Source of the DNA: an uncultured Peptostreptococcaceae bacterium
Lineage (GTDB): Bacteria > Bacillota > Clostridia > Tissierellales > Peptoniphilaceae
Reading direction: 5' to 3'
NCBI GenBank assembly: GCA_945910665.1
Contig: CAMDZK010000053.1
Span: 1-7,253, forward strand
Length of the DNA stretch: 7,253 nt
Position numbers and translations under genes: made by a program. The notes under the pieces were generated by a model. It was given only the letters and a program-made list of their open reading frames with translations, made no database searches and had not been told where the DNA came from. Of the stretch, positions 5,357-7,253 are shown one piece after another; positions within the stretch are counted from its first letter, which is position 1; each line of letters begins with the position of its first letter.

Positions 5357-6825
5357 TAGGCCTCCTTCTGGTATTTAACGATGGTTTGTTTCGCTGCAAG
5401 TGTCTCGTCTGGACGACGGACCAGCGTATTGTGTGGAGCTGATTTTAACAACTCTGGATTTTCTTTTGCTTCTTTTGCAATCTCTTTCATTGCAGTAATA
5501 AATGCATCCAATGTCTCCTTGGATTCGGTTTCCGTAGGCTCAATCATAATCGCTTGATCAATGATCAGTGGGAAATACACCGTTGGTGCATGGAATCCTT
5601 TGTCTAAGATGCGTTTTGCAATGTCTAAAGTCGTGACTGGAATGGAACGATCTTTTAATCCACCTAAGACAAACTCATGTTTGTAGAGTGTGTCGATTGG
5701 TAAATAGTAATCGTCTTTCAAGTTTTCTTTCAAGTAGTTTGCATTGAGAACGGCAACTTCAGAAGCTTTACGTAATCCGTCTGATCCCATAGAAAGAATA
5801 TAGGAGTAAGCGCGGACTAAGATACCGAAGTGTCCGTAGAAGTCTTTGAGTTTTCCAATGGATTTTGGACGATCCCAATCTAAGAAGAAAGAATCATCTT
5901 CTTTTTTGGTTACGACAGGCACTGGAAGGAATTCCGTAAGGATTTTCTTACATCCAACAGGACCTGCTCCAGGACCCCCACCACCATGTGGTGTGGAGAA
6001 TGTTTTATGCACGTTGAAGTGGATGACGTCAAAGCCCATGTCTCCAGGTCTTGCATGACCTAAAATCGCATTTGCATTGGCGCCGTCGTAGTAGACGAGT
6101 CCACCTGCATCGTGGATAATGCTTGTAATTTGATCGATATCTTTTTCAAAAATTCCCAATGTGTTTGGGTTTGTGAGCATTAAACCTGCAGTATCGTCGC
6201 CGACGGCTGCTTTTAACGCTTCGATATCGACCATTCCGTGCTTATTGGATTTAACTTCCACAATTTTATATCCAGCCATGGAAGCTGTTGCAGGGTTTGT
6301 ACCGTGGGCAGAGTCAGGAACGATAATTTTATTACGTTTTGTATCGCCTCTGGATTCGTGGTACGCACGAATTAAGAGAATTCCCGTTAACTCCCCATGA
6401 GCACCCGCTGCTGGTTGCAATGTGACTTGGTCCATACCAGAAATTTCTGCTAAAGACTCCGCCAATTCATGCATTAAACGCAAGTTCCCTTGAACGGAAG
6501 ATTCGTGTTGAAGTGGATGCGTACGACTAAACCCTGGGAAAGCAACAACTTTTTCGTTGATTTTAGGATTGTATTTCATTGTACAAGATCCAAGTGGATA
6601 GAATCCGTTGTCAACACCATAGTTTTTCTCTGCTAAGTTTGTGTAGTGACGAATGACGTCAACTTCAGAAACTTCGGGTAAATCCAATTCTTCTTTTGAT
6701 AAGAATTCTTCTGGAATCACCGATTCAACTTTTGTTTCTTCAACATCGAGCTCTGGAAGTCTATATCCAGTTCTGCCTGGAGTCGAAAGTTCAAAAATCA
6801 ATTTTTCATAGTTAAAGCATGGCAT
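5356..6825 (-). CDS. gcvPB: Glycine dehydrogenase (decarboxylating) subunit 2
   Basis: This is the PLP-carrying half of the split P-protein, which decarboxylates glycine and passes the aminomethyl group to the lipoyl H-protein. The 489-residue length is normal for GcvPB. Motifs in order: [15 protein letters not shown] (13-27), [13 protein letters not shown] (76-88), [13 protein letters not shown] (136-148), [15 protein letters not shown] (171-185), and the PLP lysine Lys274 in [18 protein letters not shown]. The start at 6825 follows GGAGG by eight bases; that ribosome site lies in the last codons of gcvPA, whose stop is three bases away. It is coupled downstream to lpdA through TAATG. It needs GcvPA to be active, so the break seen in the neighbouring reading frame matters for it. 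Confidence 0.98.
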   Translation of the reverse strand: MPCFNYEKLIFELSTPGRTGYRLPELDVEETKVESVIPEEFLSKEELDLPEVSEVDVIRHYTNLAEKNYGVDNGFYPLGSCTMKYNPKINEKVVAFPGFSRTHPLQHESSVQGNLRLMHELAESLAEISGMDQVTLQPAAGAHGELTGILLIRAYHESRGDTKRNKIIVPDSAHGTNPATASMAGYKIVEVKSNKHGMVDIEALKAAVGDDTAGLMLTNPNTLGIFEKDIDQITSIIHDAGGLVYYDGANANAILGHARPGDMGFDVIHFNVHKTFSTPHGGGGPGAGPVGCKKILTEFLPVPVVTKKEDDSFFLDWDRPKSIGKLKDFYGHFGILVRAYSYILSMGSDGLRKASEVAVLNANYLKENLKDDYYLPIDTLYKHEFVLGGLKDRSIPVTTLDIAKRILDKGFHAPTVYFPLIIDQAIMIEPTETESKETLDAFITAMKEIAKEAKENPELLKSAPHNTLVRRPDETLAAKQTIVKYQKEA

Positions 6826-6828
6826 ATC

Positions 6829-7200
6829 TTACACCTCCTCCAGCGCTTGCGCCAGAGCATCAATTTCTTCTTTGGTTCTTTGCTCCGTGACAGCAAAAAT
6901 CATTGCATTTGGATACTCTTCATAGTCAGAGCCAATACCAAATCCACCTAAAAAGCCTTTTTCAAGTAATTTTTCTTGAACATTCACTGGATCAAAGTCA
7001 CCAGTAATCGCAAATTCATACATGAACGGTTTGTCGCTCACGAGTTTGTATTTGCCCGATTCTGTGAGTTTCTTCGCTGCATAGTGCGCTTTTTGCATGG
7101 ATTGCGTAGCTACTTCACGTAAACCTTTTTTACCAAGAAGGCTAAGATATACGGCAACGGCAAGGGTATTTACCCCTTGGTTCGAACAGATGTTGGACGT
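6829..7200 (-). CDS. gcvPA: Glycine dehydrogenase subunit 1, C-terminal part; frame broken upstream
   Basis: These 123 codons match the C-terminal quarter of GcvPA (about 450 residues). They begin exactly at the family motif TSNICSNQGVNTLA, continue through LLGKKGLREVA and QKAHYAAKKL, and end in ALEEV. The expected preceding residues (QTREQHIRREKA in relatives) are absent. Upstream of Thr the frame gives Ile, Ser and then a TAA stop at 7207-7209. The internal ATG at 7098 is not a likely true start, because homology continues before it and it has no ribosome site. The gene is therefore interrupted, shifted or mis-assembled at about 7200. It overlaps gcvPB's ribosome site (GAGGAGGTG, 6832-6840) and precedes it by three bases. 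The protein works with GcvPB as the P-protein heterotetramer. Confidence 0.85.
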   Translation of the reverse strand, partial: TSNICSNQGVNTLAVAVYLSLLGKKGLREVATQSMQKAHYAAKKLTESGKYKLVSDKPFMYEFAITGDFDPVNVQEKLLEKGFLGGFGIGSDYEEYPNAMIFAVTEQRTKEEIDALAQALEEV

Positions 7201-7253
7201 AATACTTTATGGAGTTCTTTTATAACGGTTCTCATAAAATGTGTTCTTCAGTC
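7201..7253. other. Unexplained 53 bases at the GcvPA break
   Basis: This sequence does not encode GcvPA in the downstream frame. It contains an imperfect inverted repeat, TTTATGGAG (7206-7214) and CTCATAAA (7231-7238). At the far end, in a different frame, the minus strand could read TEEHI, faintly like the family's TREQHI. It may be a small insertion, the edge of a mobile element or a faulty sequence end. The window stops before this can be told. Confidence 0.5.

Noticed and set aside
7170..7235. A short minus-strand frame starting MRTVIKELHKVL, which could look like a new gene start at the GcvPA break.
   Set aside because: It is only 21 codons, has no ribosome site, and ends inside real GcvPA coding sequence read in another frame.

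Overview
The window looks like a low-GC Gram-positive chromosome segment (Bacillota, or a close relative). The Shine-Dalgarno sequences are strong (AAAGGAG, TAAGGAGG), the intergenic DNA is AT-rich with sigma-A-like boxes, glycine dehydrogenase is split into GcvPA and GcvPB, and there is an HPr with both the His and the regulatory Ser sites. Rubrerythrin plus ferritins suggest an anaerobe or an oxygen-wary fermenter. The genus cannot be fixed from the sequence.

Layout. The left edge holds the 5' part of a ptsH (HPr) gene on the minus strand. Just upstream of it, on the same strand, is a rubrerythrin gene, and a GC-rich hairpin lies between the two. A divergent promoter region of about 300 bases separates rubrerythrin from a plus-strand pair: a small diiron ferritin-like protein tightly followed by a short-form CstA transporter. 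Two back-to-back terminators (about 3026-3092) end this pair and the minus-strand operon converging on it. That operon reads gcvPA (only its 3' part intact here), gcvPB, lpdA, an unrecognised 92-residue protein, and a bacterial non-heme ferritin.

How the genes work together. GcvPA/GcvPB form the P-protein of the glycine cleavage system, and the lipoamide dehydrogenase is its likely L-protein; the T and H proteins are not in the window. Rubrerythrin, ferritin-like protein and ferritin are three different members of the ferritin superfamily within about 3.4 kb, pointing to peroxide and iron handling. CstA is a proton-coupled importer family (pyruvate or peptides) and appears co-translated with the ferritin-like gene.

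The oddest places are four. First, the GcvPA reading frame breaks at about 7200: an in-frame stop and 53 bases that do not encode GcvPA follow to the window end. Second is the unrecognised 92-residue protein. Third is a 13-base motif repeated in opposite orientation at the two divergent promoters. Fourth, the dehydrogenase lacks the usual acidic NAD-ribose residue. I did not find a clearly new multi-gene system; most of the window is recognisable housekeeping and stress metabolism.
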